Assembly (NCBI GenBank): GCA_000317655.1
Contig: CP003940.1
Span: 2,985,547-3,049,546 of the forward strand
DNA length: 64,000 nt
Source: Cyanobacterium stanieri PCC 7202
GTDB taxonomy: Bacteria; Cyanobacteriota; Cyanobacteriia; Cyanobacteriales; Cyanobacteriaceae
Direction: 5' to 3'
The notes under the pieces were generated by a model. The model ran no database searches. It was not told the origin of the DNA and worked only from the letters and a program-made list of their open reading frames with translations. The translations under genes and the position numbers were made by a program. Each line of letters opens with the position of its first letter. Within the stretch, counting starts at the first letter, position 1. Shown here in pieces: positions 55,094 to 63,762 of this stretch.

Positions 55094-55771
55094 ATGATTT
55101 TTCTCTATTTTAAAGCCCCTTTTGCCAGTTTTCGTCCATTTCAATCGGGTTCTTACCGTTCTACTACTCCTATTCCTTCTCCTTCCACGGTTTACGGAAT
55201 TTTACTCAATCTCGCTGGTATTGAATTAAGAGATGATATAAATAAACCTATTTCCAATAACTGTCAAGATTTACCTAGTTTAAAAGTTGCGATCGCCCTT
55301 CTTTCGGGAAAATCAGACAAAATAGTTTTATCCCAACAACTCCATAATTATCCTGTCGGTAATTCAGGAAAAGAATTAGCTAAAAAAACCTACGGTAACA
55401 AATACTGGATTTCTCCTGTGCGAAGGGAAGTGTTAATCAATCACGAATTTATCGTGGGTATTAAAGGGAATTCGGATATAGAAACAAAGATTATCAAAGG
55501 TTTAAATGGTGAGTTAGAAAAATCTCGCTATGGTTTACCTTTTGCTGGAGATAATAACTTTTTGTTTGATTCCATTGAAATAATAGAACAACCGCAACTC
55601 GCTAGATGGTTTTTTCCCATTCAAGATCATACAAGAGCTCATCATCAAATTTGTCGTTTAACCACATGGATTGATCGAGAAGATAATACCAAGACAAAAA
55701 TTAAAGTTTTTGCCCCCACTGATTTTACAACACAACCCCCTGAAAAAGTTTGGATTACTTTGCCTCAATAG
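55094..55771 (+). CDS. cas5: CRISPR-associated Cas5 (Cmx5/DevS family)
   Basis: The 225-residue Cascade subunit binds the crRNA 5' handle. Motifs are FLYFKAPFASFRPFQSGSYR (N-terminal RRM strand and turn), STTPIPSPSTVYGILLNLAG, and the thumb-like segments KTYGNKYWISPVRREVL and KSRYGLPFAGDNNFLFDS. It is the last gene of the operon. Its 3' end overlaps the converging rbgA by 17 bp. Confidence 0.9.
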   Translation: MIFLYFKAPFASFRPFQSGSYRSTTPIPSPSTVYGILLNLAGIELRDDINKPISNNCQDLPSLKVAIALLSGKSDKIVLSQQLHNYPVGNSGKELAKKTYGNKYWISPVRREVLINHEFIVGIKGNSDIETKIIKGLNGELEKSRYGLPFAGDNNFLFDSIEIIEQPQLARWFFPIQDHTRAHHQICRLTTWIDREDNTKTKIKVFAPTDFTTQPPEKVWITLPQ

Positions 55772-56600
55772 GTGGATATTCAAGGGATACTTTACCCAGA
55801 TAACCCTTGCGGAAATCCTGTAAAATTTGACGAGCTACCCTTTCTTGATCATTTTGATATTTAGTTTGTGCTAGTTTAAAAATAAATTCCTCCCCTGTTA
55901 AATCTAAAGGATCTAAACCATAGCGTTCTTTTAATACATATTCTGTACCGAGATTAACTAATAAATCGACAAACTTTTGGGCTACCTCTTGATTTTCATA
56001 GGCGGCTTCTCCAATATCCTCACAGATGGCTAATTTAAGCGCATCATCTTGGTTTTCAAGTTTTAAGGGAATAATTCCGGGGGCATCTAATAATTCTATG
56101 TCTTTAGAAATTCTGACCCATTGTAGCTGTCTTGTTACTCCTGCCTTTCTGGCACTAGCGACAATTTTACGATTAAGAAGGCGATTAATCAGGGCTGATT
56201 TACCAACGTTGGGAAAACCAATCACCACCGCTCGAACTGGGCGGGGTAACATTCCTCTGCTTTGACGTTTTTTGTTGACTTCTACACCACAGCCTTGAGA
56301 TGCTTTGTTGATGGCTTTGACTCCTTTACCGTCTTTGGCGTTAGTAAAAAAAGGATTTTCTCCTTCATTTTTGAACCATTCCTGCCATTCTTGTTTGAGG
56401 GTGTTAGTAATCATGTCCTCTCGATTTAGGATTAAAATGCGAGGTTTATCGCCAATCCAATCTTTAAGTTGGGGATGATGGGAGGCAAGGGGAATACGGG
56501 CATCTCGCACTTCGAGGACAACATCAACACGTTTTAATTGTTCTTTGAGTTGTCTTTCTGCTTTACTAATGTGTCCGGGATACCATTGAATTAGTGCCAT
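55755..56600 (-). CDS. rbgA: Ribosome biogenesis GTPase YlqF/RbgA
   Basis: The 281-residue circularly permuted GTPase needed for late 50S assembly starts LIQWYPGHISKAERQLKEQL (the MxKA region), then VLEVRDARIPLASHHPQL, G4-like ILNREDMI (NR in place of the usual NK), P-loop GFPNVGKSALINRL, LDAPGIIPL, and a C-terminal RNA-binding domain from about 195. It is complete. It lies between the cas operon and tRNA-Ser. Confidence 0.93.
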   Translation of the reverse strand: MALIQWYPGHISKAERQLKEQLKRVDVVLEVRDARIPLASHHPQLKDWIGDKPRILILNREDMITNTLKQEWQEWFKNEGENPFFTNAKDGKGVKAINKASQGCGVEVNKKRQSRGMLPRPVRAVVIGFPNVGKSALINRLLNRKIVASARKAGVTRQLQWVRISKDIELLDAPGIIPLKLENQDDALKLAICEDIGEAAYENQEVAQKFVDLLVNLGTEYVLKERYGLDPLDLTGEEFIFKLAQTKYQNDQERVARQILQDFRKGYLGKVSLEYPPIEAK

Positions 56601-56679
56601 AACAGATTATTTTTCTGGGCTGAAGTTAATGTAGACCTGCAGTTAATTTTCCTTCAGCGATGTTTATAGTTAACAGGTA

Positions 56680-56764
56680 CGGAAAGGGTGGGATTTGAAC
56701 CCACGGACTGTTGCCAGTCACTCGATTTCAAGTCGAGCGCGATCGACCACTCTGCCACCTTTCC
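56680..56764 (-). tRNA. tRNA-Ser (UGA)
   Basis: This class II 85-nt tRNA read on the minus strand has acceptor GGAAAGG/CCTTTCC, discriminator G, anticodon loop CTTGAAA (anticodon TGA) between CTCGA/TCGAG arms, a long variable arm (TGACTGGCAACAGTCC region) and a T arm with GTTCAAATC. The HIP1-like GCGATCG lies in the D-arm/anticodon junction. Confidence 0.95.
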
Positions 56765-56913
56765 TGACAATAAGCATTACACATTATAACATAGTTTAGG
56801 GGGCAAAAACAATTAAGGATTTAGGACAAAAATAGTTGATAACTTCCATCGGAAAAATGATATTTTAATTAGAGTTCCAAATTTATGATTGTACGGTTAG
56901 GAAATATTATCAG

Positions 56914-57948
56914 ATGGTCGAAGTTGCCCCTTCTACGGCGGAGATAGCCGAAGCATTGACAATGCCTGTGGATTTAGAGTTTGAATTGCCCGATCCTGAA
57001 GACGAGGAGATTCCTGAGCATGATTTTCAACAAAAGGTTGATGATGTTTGGAAGGTGTGCGATCGCTTTGACTTACAAACCGATATATGGCGTGGTAGAA
57101 TCTTAAGGGCTGTAAGGGATAGGGAGAAGTTTGGCGGCGAAAATCGGGGTGCAGGTTTCCTCAATTGGCTTAAAAATAGGGAAATTAGTAAAAGCCAAGC
57201 CTATGCCCTGATTCAATTGGCAAATAGTGCTGATACTCTTTTGGCAGAGGGAAATTTGGATCCTGATGCCATTCAAAATTTTAGTAAACGGGCTTTTATT
57301 GAAACAGCAAAAGCCGAACCTGAAGTACAAAAGTTGGTTAGTGAGGCGGCTCAAAGTGGCGATCGCATTACCCGCCGAGAGGTAAAGCAATTAACCGATG
57401 AATATACCGCCATGAATTCGGATTATTTACCCGATAACGTTAAGGAAAAGGCGGTGGATGGTTCTCTCCCCCCCCGTCACCTTGCTCCTCTGGTTAAGGA
57501 GATGGAAAAGCTATCGGAGGAACAAATCGACGATATTAAGAAAGAAGTAGAGGCAAATCCTGATATTGATACGGTCAAAAAAATGACCTCCACCGCCAAG
57601 AGTTTAGCCAAATACATTGACTCTGCTTCTCAAGTAGAAACCCTCAGAGATTCCCCTGTGGACTTAGAAATGGCGTTGGATGAAGCCATGCGTCTTGACT
57701 GTCTCAGCATTACTGCTGACTTGGTTAAACAGGCGACTAATTTGGAGCAAAATGTGGCGAAATTGTACACTCTCTGGAAAAAAGTAGGTAGTATATCCGA
57801 TCGCCTTTATGTGGAAACAGGATCGAGTAGTCCTAATTTGCGATCGCTCCTTACCTGTTTAGAAAGACTAACCAGCGAAGTAATAGAAGTCAAACTCGAT
57901 GAAGGAGGAGAAAAACTAATCCGTCTTAGAGTGATGACAGAAGAATAA
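56914..57948 (+). CDS. Conserved cyanobacterial hypothetical protein
   Basis: This 344-residue soluble, acidic protein is of unknown function. The N-terminus is acidic and disordered (LEFELPDPEDEEIPEHDFQQ). Residues about 50-110 look like a helix-turn-helix-like region (WRGRILRAVRDREKFGGENR; FLNWLKNREISKSQAYALIQ), and the rest is helical. The C-terminal part (SISDRLYVETGSSSPNLRSL) is conserved-looking. There is no signal or membrane segment. It converges tail to tail with the next gene with no gap. Confidence 0.6.
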   Translation: MVEVAPSTAEIAEALTMPVDLEFELPDPEDEEIPEHDFQQKVDDVWKVCDRFDLQTDIWRGRILRAVRDREKFGGENRGAGFLNWLKNREISKSQAYALIQLANSADTLLAEGNLDPDAIQNFSKRAFIETAKAEPEVQKLVSEAAQSGDRITRREVKQLTDEYTAMNSDYLPDNVKEKAVDGSLPPRHLAPLVKEMEKLSEEQIDDIKKEVEANPDIDTVKKMTSTAKSLAKYIDSASQVETLRDSPVDLEMALDEAMRLDCLSITADLVKQATNLEQNVAKLYTLWKKVGSISDRLYVETGSSSPNLRSLLTCLERLTSEVIEVKLDEGGEKLIRLRVMTEE

Positions 57949-58596
57949 TTAAGCCATAATCATATCCCCGTCAATTACCATGAGTAAATCTCGGGGATGA
58001 TTAATAATATAGTCAGGTTGATACTGTTGCAGAATTTCGGGGGAATTAAAGCCCCAAGTAACCGCAACTACCCTAATATTACTTTTCTTCGCCGACTCAA
58101 TATCCCTTGTTTCATCCCCCACATAAAAAGTTTCCGCCATTGGCAACTCATGATTGCGCATCACCCGATTAATCGTACGATGTTTGCCAAAAAGATTATT
58201 ACTAGAATAAACAAACTGAAAATAATCCTCTAATCCGTTGCGAAAAAGAAACTCCCGCACACTTTCCTCCCAATTAGAAGTAATTACCCCCAAAATATAA
58301 TCCCTCTCGTATAAACTCTCCAAAGTATCTTTCATCCCCTCAAAAGTTGACAAATGACCAATCTTTGAATTTAACTCCTTCTTAATTCTCTTCATCAAAA
58401 AAGGAAGTTTATGCAATGCCACAGGGGATTGTTGAATAATATCCCTCGAACTTAGATTACTCAGTCTGACTACCTCCAACTCATCCACCAGAGGATAATT
58501 AAACTCCAATGCCAACTGATTCACAATCTTAACAAGGGTTGTGAAAGTATTAGCAATCGTGCCATCGAAATCGAAGATGATTGTTTTTTTTGCCAT
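57949..58596 (-). CDS. HAD-family phosphatase (phosphoglycolate phosphatase-like)
   Basis: The 215-residue HAD hydrolase has motif I FDFDGTIANTFTTL (nucleophile aspartate at about residue 9), motif II in LGVITSNWEESVREFLF, and motif III/IV in FYVGDETRDIESAKKSNIRV. The Gph-like cap lies between. The substrate is not certain; phosphoglycolate or another small phosphate ester is typical of the subfamily. The position beside psbN gives no functional link. Confidence 0.85.
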   Translation of the reverse strand: MAKKTIIFDFDGTIANTFTTLVKIVNQLALEFNYPLVDELEVVRLSNLSSRDIIQQSPVALHKLPFLMKRIKKELNSKIGHLSTFEGMKDTLESLYERDYILGVITSNWEESVREFLFRNGLEDYFQFVYSSNNLFGKHRTINRVMRNHELPMAETFYVGDETRDIESAKKSNIRVVAVTWGFNSPEILQQYQPDYIINHPRDLLMVIDGDMIMA

Positions 58597-58699
58597 TGGA
58601 TACAGAAAAATAGAACAGCGAACCAGAGAAAATATTGCGAAAAGTTAAGATGGAATGTCAAAATGAAAGATAATATTATAAAAAATAACAGTAAAATAT

Positions 58700-58831
58700 A
58701 TGGATACCGCAACAGTCGTTGCTTTTACAATTGCGATCGCCCTTTTAGCACTAACAGGTTTTTCGATTTATACAGCCTTTGGGCCACCCTCAGCAGAATT
58801 GGACGATCCTTTTGAAGATCACGAAGACTAA
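58700..58831 (+). CDS. psbN: Photosystem II assembly protein PsbN
   Basis: This 43-residue protein starts MDTATVVAFTIAIALLALTG, followed by FSIYTAFGPPSAELDDPFED. It has one membrane span and the conserved FGPPS motif, so it is PsbN, a thylakoid protein needed for assembly or repair of photosystem II rather than a core subunit. A HIP1 octamer is part of the coding sequence. A strong terminator follows. psbH, its frequent neighbour, is not present here. Confidence 0.96.
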   Translation: MDTATVVAFTIAIALLALTGFSIYTAFGPPSAELDDPFEDHED

Positions 58832-58840
58832 AATTGAGCC

Positions 58841-58870
58841 AGAGACGTTATTAAAACGTCTCTAATTTTT
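58841..58870 (+). terminator. Rho-independent terminator of psbN
   Basis: AGAGACGTT (58841-58849) and AACGTCTCT (58855-58863) form a 9-bp stem with a 5-nt loop, followed by AATTTTTTT. Confidence 0.88.
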
Positions 58871-58888
58871 TTGAGAATACCAGAGCAA

Positions 58889-59227
58889 CTACTTAACCCC
58901 TTGTAAATCTTCCCAAGAAATCTCCTGCTTTTCCCCAGCAAATTCATTATCAGGGGTAATAAATAACATACAGTGACATTCCTTTCTTTCCCGCATCGGT
59001 ACACAGGGACAATTCCAAAAAGTATTTTTCACCTCTGCCTCTTTATCTTCATAGTAACGACAAGGGCAAAGGGGCGCCCCCAACTCCTCTTTATGTTGTG
59101 CCAAGCCTTGAATAACCACCGCAGTAACAGAAGGCTCGGAGCAAAAGTATGTATCTGTACGCTTAGCATACTGCTCGGCAAAGTTTTTCATTGCCTCTAA
59201 CTTCTTATTTTGATTCTCTGAGGTCAT
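58889..59227 (-). CDS. ftrC: Ferredoxin-thioredoxin reductase catalytic (beta) chain
   Basis: This 112-residue protein has the FTR catalytic cysteine pattern: C in DTYFCSEPSVTAVVIQGLAQ, CPC in APLCPCRYYED, CPC in FWNCPCVPMRERKECHC and the final CHC. These ligate the 4Fe-4S cluster and form the redox disulfide. It passes electrons from ferredoxin to thioredoxin in the light. The catalytic chain is intact; the variable chain (ftrV) is elsewhere. Confidence 0.96.
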   Translation of the reverse strand: MTSENQNKKLEAMKNFAEQYAKRTDTYFCSEPSVTAVVIQGLAQHKEELGAPLCPCRYYEDKEAEVKNTFWNCPCVPMRERKECHCMLFITPDNEFAGEKQEISWEDLQGVK

Positions 59228-59315
59228 AGTTTAATGTGTTTTGATCCTTTTTGGTTTTCTTTCCTACTATTTTAACCCAATGCACCATTTCATCTTAGAT
59301 GTTACCGAATTAAAA

Positions 59316-59549
59316 TAATCTGAGTTCGGGATAAAATTTATAGTCTTGTAAAGGTGCCAGGTATCGGGTGTTAGGTATCAGGTTAAGAAATTTACAAAAA
59401 CTGTAATGTTAATTAATTTTCTGATACTTAGTTCCATCAAGGAACTAACAAAGGCTGGTCGTATTTTAAACCTGTAACCTGCAACCTGTACGGACGTAGC
59501 ATGCTACGTCCCCTACCATACTGACAACTGTTATCCCGAACTGAGGTTA
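59316..59549. repeat. MITE-like element copy 6 (234 bp)
   Basis: The ends TAATCTGAGTTCGGGATAA (59316-59334) and TTATCCCGAACTGAGGTTA (59531-59549) are near-perfect inverted repeats. The interior includes the 20-bp palindrome GGACGTAGCATGCTACGTCC (59492-59511) and shares about 76 bp with copy 3. A TACTTAGTTCC...GGAACTAA inverted motif lies near 59426-59450. There is no open frame. Confidence 0.65.
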
Positions 59550-59581
59550 GATAGGATTTCTCATTTCAATAAAAATGATCA

Positions 59582-59620
59582 ACCCCCTCATCGATTTTAT
59601 TCACAAGAAAAAGAGGGGGT
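59582..59620 (-). terminator. Possible terminator of trpB
   Basis: Read on the minus strand after the trpB stop, ACCCCCTC (59620-59613) and GAGGGGGT (59589-59582) form an 8-bp stem with a large AT-rich loop, followed by T-rich DNA. Confidence 0.55.
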
Positions 59621-59631
59621 AATGGTAAAAA

Positions 59632-60876
59632 CTATAAATCAATACCATCAATATGTCGGGCGACAGTTTGCACATCCTTATCACCCCGCCCAGAGGAATT
59701 AATCACAATTTTGGGACTACCTTCTAGGGTAGGACACAACTTATCAAGGTAAGCGAAAGCGTGAGCAGTTTCGAGGGCGGGAATAATCCCCTCCAACTTG
59801 CAAAGGAGTTGAAAGGCATCGAGCGCCTCCTGGTCAGTAACACTGTAATACTCTGCTCTACCTTCATCTTTCAAATAACTATGCTCAGGCCCTACCCCCG
59901 GATAATCCAACCCTGCACTGATAGAATGGGCTTCGGTAACTTGTCCGTCTTGATCTTGCAATAAATAACTCATGGCGCCGTGTAACACCCCCGGTTGCCC
60001 TGCAGTGAGGGTGGCAGCGTGTTTGCCAGAATTTACACCGCTTCCTGCGGCTTCAATACCAATAAGACGCACAGAGCTATCTTTGACAAACTCATAAAAT
60101 AAACCCATGGCATTAGAACCACCGCCCACACAGGCGAGGAGAATGTCAGGTAAACCGCCCCATTTTTCCATGCACTGCTCACGGGTTTCTGTACCGATGA
60201 CCGCATGGAAATCCCTTACCATCATAGGGTAGGGATGAGGCCCCGCCACAGAACCGAGGATATAATGGGTGTTTTCCACATTTGTTACCCAGTCTCGGAT
60301 GGCTTCGGAGGTGGCATCTTTGAGAGTACCTGTACCTGCGGAGACAGGTTTTACCGTAGCCCCCAAAAGACGCATTCTGAATACATTTAATTTTTGGCGT
60401 TCCATGTCTTCTACGCCCATGTAAATGACGCATTCTAAACCAAAACGAGCGCACACAGTGGCGGTGGCTACTCCATGTTGTCCTGCCCCTGTTTCGGCGA
60501 TAATTCTTTGTTTGCCCATGCGTTTGGCGAGTAACACTTGCCCGAGGGCGTTATTGATTTTGTGGGCGCCTGTATGGTTCAGATCTTCTCTTTTGAGGTA
60601 GATTTGAGGGCCTGTGCCATCGGCTTTGGCATAATGTTGGCTAAGTCTTTCGGCAAAATAGAGAGGGCTTGATCTTCCGACGTAGTCTTTTAATAGTTGG
60701 TCTAATTCTTGGTTAAATTCGGGATCATTTTTATATTGGTTGTAGGCGGTTTCTAGTTCGCTAAGGGCGGGCATGAGAGTTTCGGGTACGTATTTCCCGC
60801 CATATTTTCCAAAGCGTCCAAAGTTATCGGGTACTTGAATAGAATTATTGCTAGTTTTAATGGGTGTCGTGGTCAC
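59632..60876 (-). CDS. trpB: Tryptophan synthase beta subunit
   Basis: The 414-residue PLP enzyme condenses indole with serine to form tryptophan. Motifs are [20 protein letters not shown], the PLP-lysine segment [36 protein letters not shown], the glycine-rich phosphate loop [15 protein letters not shown], and [16 protein letters not shown] with the C-terminal [11 protein letters not shown]. It is the standard TrpB1. It stands alone, without trpA, as is common in cyanobacteria. Confidence 0.98.
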   Translation of the reverse strand: MTTTPIKTSNNSIQVPDNFGRFGKYGGKYVPETLMPALSELETAYNQYKNDPEFNQELDQLLKDYVGRSSPLYFAERLSQHYAKADGTGPQIYLKREDLNHTGAHKINNALGQVLLAKRMGKQRIIAETGAGQHGVATATVCARFGLECVIYMGVEDMERQKLNVFRMRLLGATVKPVSAGTGTLKDATSEAIRDWVTNVENTHYILGSVAGPHPYPMMVRDFHAVIGTETREQCMEKWGGLPDILLACVGGGSNAMGLFYEFVKDSSVRLIGIEAAGSGVNSGKHAATLTAGQPGVLHGAMSYLLQDQDGQVTEAHSISAGLDYPGVGPEHSYLKDEGRAEYYSVTDQEALDAFQLLCKLEGIIPALETAHAFAYLDKLCPTLEGSPKIVINSSGRGDKDVQTVARHIDGIDL

Positions 60877-61031
60877 AGTCTTTATTTTTTATAATATTTT
60901 TCTTTCTATCATTATGGTACATCTTGACCCACGGACAGTTAAACTCTCCAATTTTAAAATTTTTGGTAAACATATAACGGAATGGTAAAATAGTTATATA
61001 ATAAAATAGTTAATAAACAAAAAGTATCAAG

Positions 61032-61718
61032 ATGTTATTTCGTCAATTATTTGATCAAGATACATGGACTTATACCTATCTCATCGCTGATCCTGATACG
61101 AAGGAGGCGGCTTTGGTAGATCCTGTGATTGAACAGGTGGAACGAGATTTAAAATTGGTGCAAGAGTTGGGTTTAACCCTCAAATACTGCATGGAAACCC
61201 ATGTTCATGCGGATCATATTACGGGTACGGGCAAAATGCGAGAGTTGACTGGTTGTAAGGGATTAGTGCCTGAAAAAGCTCAGGTAAATTGTGCCGATCG
61301 CCACTTAGTCGATAATGAAGTGGTAATGGTGGGCAATGTAGAAATAAGGGCGATCGCCTCTCCAGGGCATACAGACTGCCATTTTGCCTATCTAGTGGAT
61401 AATACCCATTTATTGACGGGGGATGCTCTTTTCATCCGTGGTTGTGGACGTACGGACTTCCAAAGCGGTGATGCCGGAATGCTCTACGACACCATTACAA
61501 AACGTTTTTTCACCCTTGCCGACGATGTTTTAGTATATCCGGGCCATGACTACCGAGGACATCTGGTATCTACCATCGCCGAAGAAAAAGCCCATAATCC
61601 TCGCATTAGTGGCAAAAAAAGAGATGAGTTTATCAAACTAATGAATAACCTTGATTTACCCAACCCTCAAAAAATCATGGAAGCAGTACCTGCCAATCAA
61701 ATGTGCGGAAAGGTTTAA
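61032..61718 (+). CDS. Persulfide dioxygenase-like metallo-beta-lactamase protein
   Basis: The 228-residue MBL-fold protein of the ETHE1/Blh group starts MLFRQLFDQDTWTYTYLIAD, then LVDPVIEQVERDL, the metal motif METHVHADHITGTG (HxHxDH), SPGHTDCHFAYL, TGDALFIRGCGRTDFQSGDA and VYPGHDYRGH. Persulfide dioxygenases use one iron to oxidise glutathione persulfide to sulfite. The next genes (rhodanese, TauE/SafE exporter) fit that pathway. Specificity by sequence alone is strong but not proven. Confidence 0.88.
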   Translation: MLFRQLFDQDTWTYTYLIADPDTKEAALVDPVIEQVERDLKLVQELGLTLKYCMETHVHADHITGTGKMRELTGCKGLVPEKAQVNCADRHLVDNEVVMVGNVEIRAIASPGHTDCHFAYLVDNTHLLTGDALFIRGCGRTDFQSGDAGMLYDTITKRFFTLADDVLVYPGHDYRGHLVSTIAEEKAHNPRISGKKRDEFIKLMNNLDLPNPQKIMEAVPANQMCGKV

Positions 61719-61751
61719 GAATATTTTTGTCAACCATACCTAAAAAAAATT

Positions 61752-62084
61752 ATGATTATTGCTAATATTATTCAAAGCCAATACCAACTCATCTCCCCCC
61801 AAGAGTTGGAGCAAAGAATGAAAAATAATTCGGTGGTTTTAATTGATGTGCGCGAAAAGGATGAATATGATCAAGGACATATCCCTGGGGCATTGCTAAA
61901 ACCCCTCTCCGAATTTTCCACCAAAGAACTAGCATCGTATCCTAATATCGTCCTCTATTGCCGTTCTGGGAAGCGTTCTCACACCGCCGCTGAAAAATTG
62001 ATCGAAGCAGGTATGACCATGATTACAGAGCTAAAAGGGGGCATTACCGCATGGCAAGAAGCCCATCTTCCCATGGTGGCTTGA
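61752..62084 (+). CDS. Rhodanese-like sulfurtransferase
   Basis: The 110-residue single-domain rhodanese has SPQELEQRMKNNSVVLIDVR, DEYDQGHIPGALLKPLSE, and the active-site loop YCRSGKRS, which carries the persulfide cysteine, then ELKGGITAWQEAHLP. It transfers sulfane sulfur. It lies 33 bp after the persulfide dioxygenase gene on the same strand, a probable operon. Confidence 0.93.
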   Translation: MIIANIIQSQYQLISPQELEQRMKNNSVVLIDVREKDEYDQGHIPGALLKPLSEFSTKELASYPNIVLYCRSGKRSHTAAEKLIEAGMTMITELKGGITAWQEAHLPMVA

Positions 62085-62122
62085 TGTGTTACCTCAACTA
62101 CTTTTCGTTGGCTTGTAGTAAA

Positions 62123-62132
62123 GGCTTTAGCC
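62123..62132. repeat. Dispersed GGCTTTAGCC palindrome
   Basis: The core AAAGGCTTTAGCCTTT lies between the rhodanese and TauE genes. The same palindrome is at 12703-12712 and, with loop AA, in the 77-bp units of the cas operon. Confidence 0.6.
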
Positions 62133-62207
62133 TTTAAAATGCCTATTATTGGAGATGTCTATCGCCCATCCTCACCAAAACACTATTTCATCACACCTTA
62201 AATATAA

Positions 62208-62981
62208 ATGCGTTTAACTTTTGGATTAATACTCGCCATCATCATCGGACTGAGTTTAGGCTTAATCGGTGGTGGTGGCTCTATTTTGGCGGTGCCGATT
62301 CTCCGCTATGTCATGGGGGTTGAACCTCGAAGTGCGATCGCCATGAGCCTTTTTATCGTGGGCGTGGTGAGTCTTATCGGTATCATTCCCCATTGGCGAC
62401 AAGGTAACGTTAATTTACCCGTAGCCATTAGTTTTATTCCTCCTGCTATGGTAGGGGCTTTTATCGGCGCAAAAATAACCGAATTACCCTTCATTACCGA
62501 TACTATTCAACTGGTAGCCTTTGGAATTGTCATGCTTTTGGCTAGTATTTTGATGATCAAAAAAAGCAGTGGCAAAAAAAAACAAGAAACCACACCATCA
62601 GTTAAAGTTCTTAAAAATAAAACCCAAAAAATTCTTTTAACCATCATAGAAGGTTTGGTGGTGGGTATTCTGACAGGATTTGTGGGAGTTGGGGGAGGGT
62701 TTTTAATTATTCCAGCCCTTGTGTTAGTTGGTGGTATTCCCATGAAAGAAGCCGTCGGCACATCTTTACTCATTATCGCTACTAAATCTGCCAGTGCTTT
62801 TGTGGGTTATTTAACCTTAGTAAATATTGATTGGTTTTTAACTATTGGATTTACTTTGGCGGCTAGTGTAGGAATTGTTTTTGGTTCTTTTTTAAGTAAA
62901 AAAATTGATGCTAAATATTTACAAAAAGGTTTCGGTTATTTTGTTTTAGTGATAGCCATTTTTGTCTTAATTGCTAGGTAA
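62208..62981 (+). CDS. TauE/SafE family sulfite/organosulfur exporter
   Basis: The 257-residue membrane protein has about eight hydrophobic segments. The two family repeats start with glycine-rich motifs (SLGLIGGGGSILAVPILRYV near the N-terminus, and GILTGFVGVGGGFLIIPALV near 148-167). Members export sulfite, sulfoacetate or related anions. Following a persulfide dioxygenase and a rhodanese, it may expel sulfite produced by persulfide oxidation. The transport direction and substrate are inferred. Confidence 0.88.
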   Translation: MRLTFGLILAIIIGLSLGLIGGGGSILAVPILRYVMGVEPRSAIAMSLFIVGVVSLIGIIPHWRQGNVNLPVAISFIPPAMVGAFIGAKITELPFITDTIQLVAFGIVMLLASILMIKKSSGKKKQETTPSVKVLKNKTQKILLTIIEGLVVGILTGFVGVGGGFLIIPALVLVGGIPMKEAVGTSLLIIATKSASAFVGYLTLVNIDWFLTIGFTLAASVGIVFGSFLSKKIDAKYLQKGFGYFVLVIAIFVLIAR

Positions 62982-62994
62982 TTTTTTAAAACAG

Positions 62995-63627
62995 TTAGAC
63001 AGCGGTAATAATACTATTTCTTTTATCAAGATAGATAAGACGAATATCAAGGGGTATTAACTTTAAAAGCTGCCTATGGCTATATTGATATAAATCTTCT
63101 ATGTCTTCTTTTAAAAAATTGATTCCTTCGGTTTTTAAGTAGTTAATAATTTGCTCTTCTTGCCATCCAAATTTATCTTTAGTCACAATAATTAATCGTT
63201 CCTTTGGAGGTAATAATTGAATAGATTGCTCAAGATAAAAATGTAAAGGGAAATGTCTTAAATTAATAGAAATATCTGGCAAATTTAACTCTTCTATATC
63301 TTCTTTTGGTAAACAATCAATAGCATATTCAACAATTAAATTTTCCCAATACTTATTATCTTTTTCATTAACAATATCTAAATCTAAATTAAAGAAAAAG
63401 TAACTTAAATCTCGCCAGACTTTAAAAGAAATGGGAGTTATATATTCTGGTTCATAAAATCCCGAAAGTAAATCATCTATTCTGCCACCATAACGACAAA
63501 ATAAAGAAACTAGATATTTTCCCTTATCTGGATGGGTTTGTAATAATTCTAAGAGAGTGAAATCATCTATTTGCAAGAGAGGATATATTAAAGGGTGATT
63601 GGCTTCGGGAAAATCAGTCTGATTCAT
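62995..63627 (-). CDS. Sigma-70-like cyanobacterial protein
   Basis: The 210-residue protein begins NHPLIYPLLQIDDFTLLELL, with GKYLVSLFCRYGG, and has a central region and a C-terminal helix-turn-helix-like stretch (LLPPKERLIIVTKDKFGWQE; EQIINYLKTEG). The order recalls cyanobacterial sigma-70-like proteins with a region 4, but the DNA-binding part is weak. No anti-sigma gene is adjacent. It could be a degenerate sigma relative or another DNA-binding protein. Confidence 0.5.
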   Translation of the reverse strand: MNQTDFPEANHPLIYPLLQIDDFTLLELLQTHPDKGKYLVSLFCRYGGRIDDLLSGFYEPEYITPISFKVWRDLSYFFFNLDLDIVNEKDNKYWENLIVEYAIDCLPKEDIEELNLPDISINLRHFPLHFYLEQSIQLLPPKERLIIVTKDKFGWQEEQIINYLKTEGINFLKEDIEDLYQYSHRQLLKLIPLDIRLIYLDKRNSIITAV

Positions 63628-63762
63628 AGATGAAATTTCAATGAAAAAGTAAATAATAAATAATTTTGACCATTACTAATGGATTAGTTTGGATTAGTTG
63701 ATGATTGCTAAATAGCCACAAAATATCCCACAATATAATATAAGGTTTAACACTGAAATTAT

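Larger units (their letters stand above)
59228..59631. other. Intergenic region with MITE-like element
   Basis: No gene is seen. The stretch holds the upstream region of ftrC, the largest small repeat element of the window (59316-59549) and the terminator region of trpB. Confidence 0.6.
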
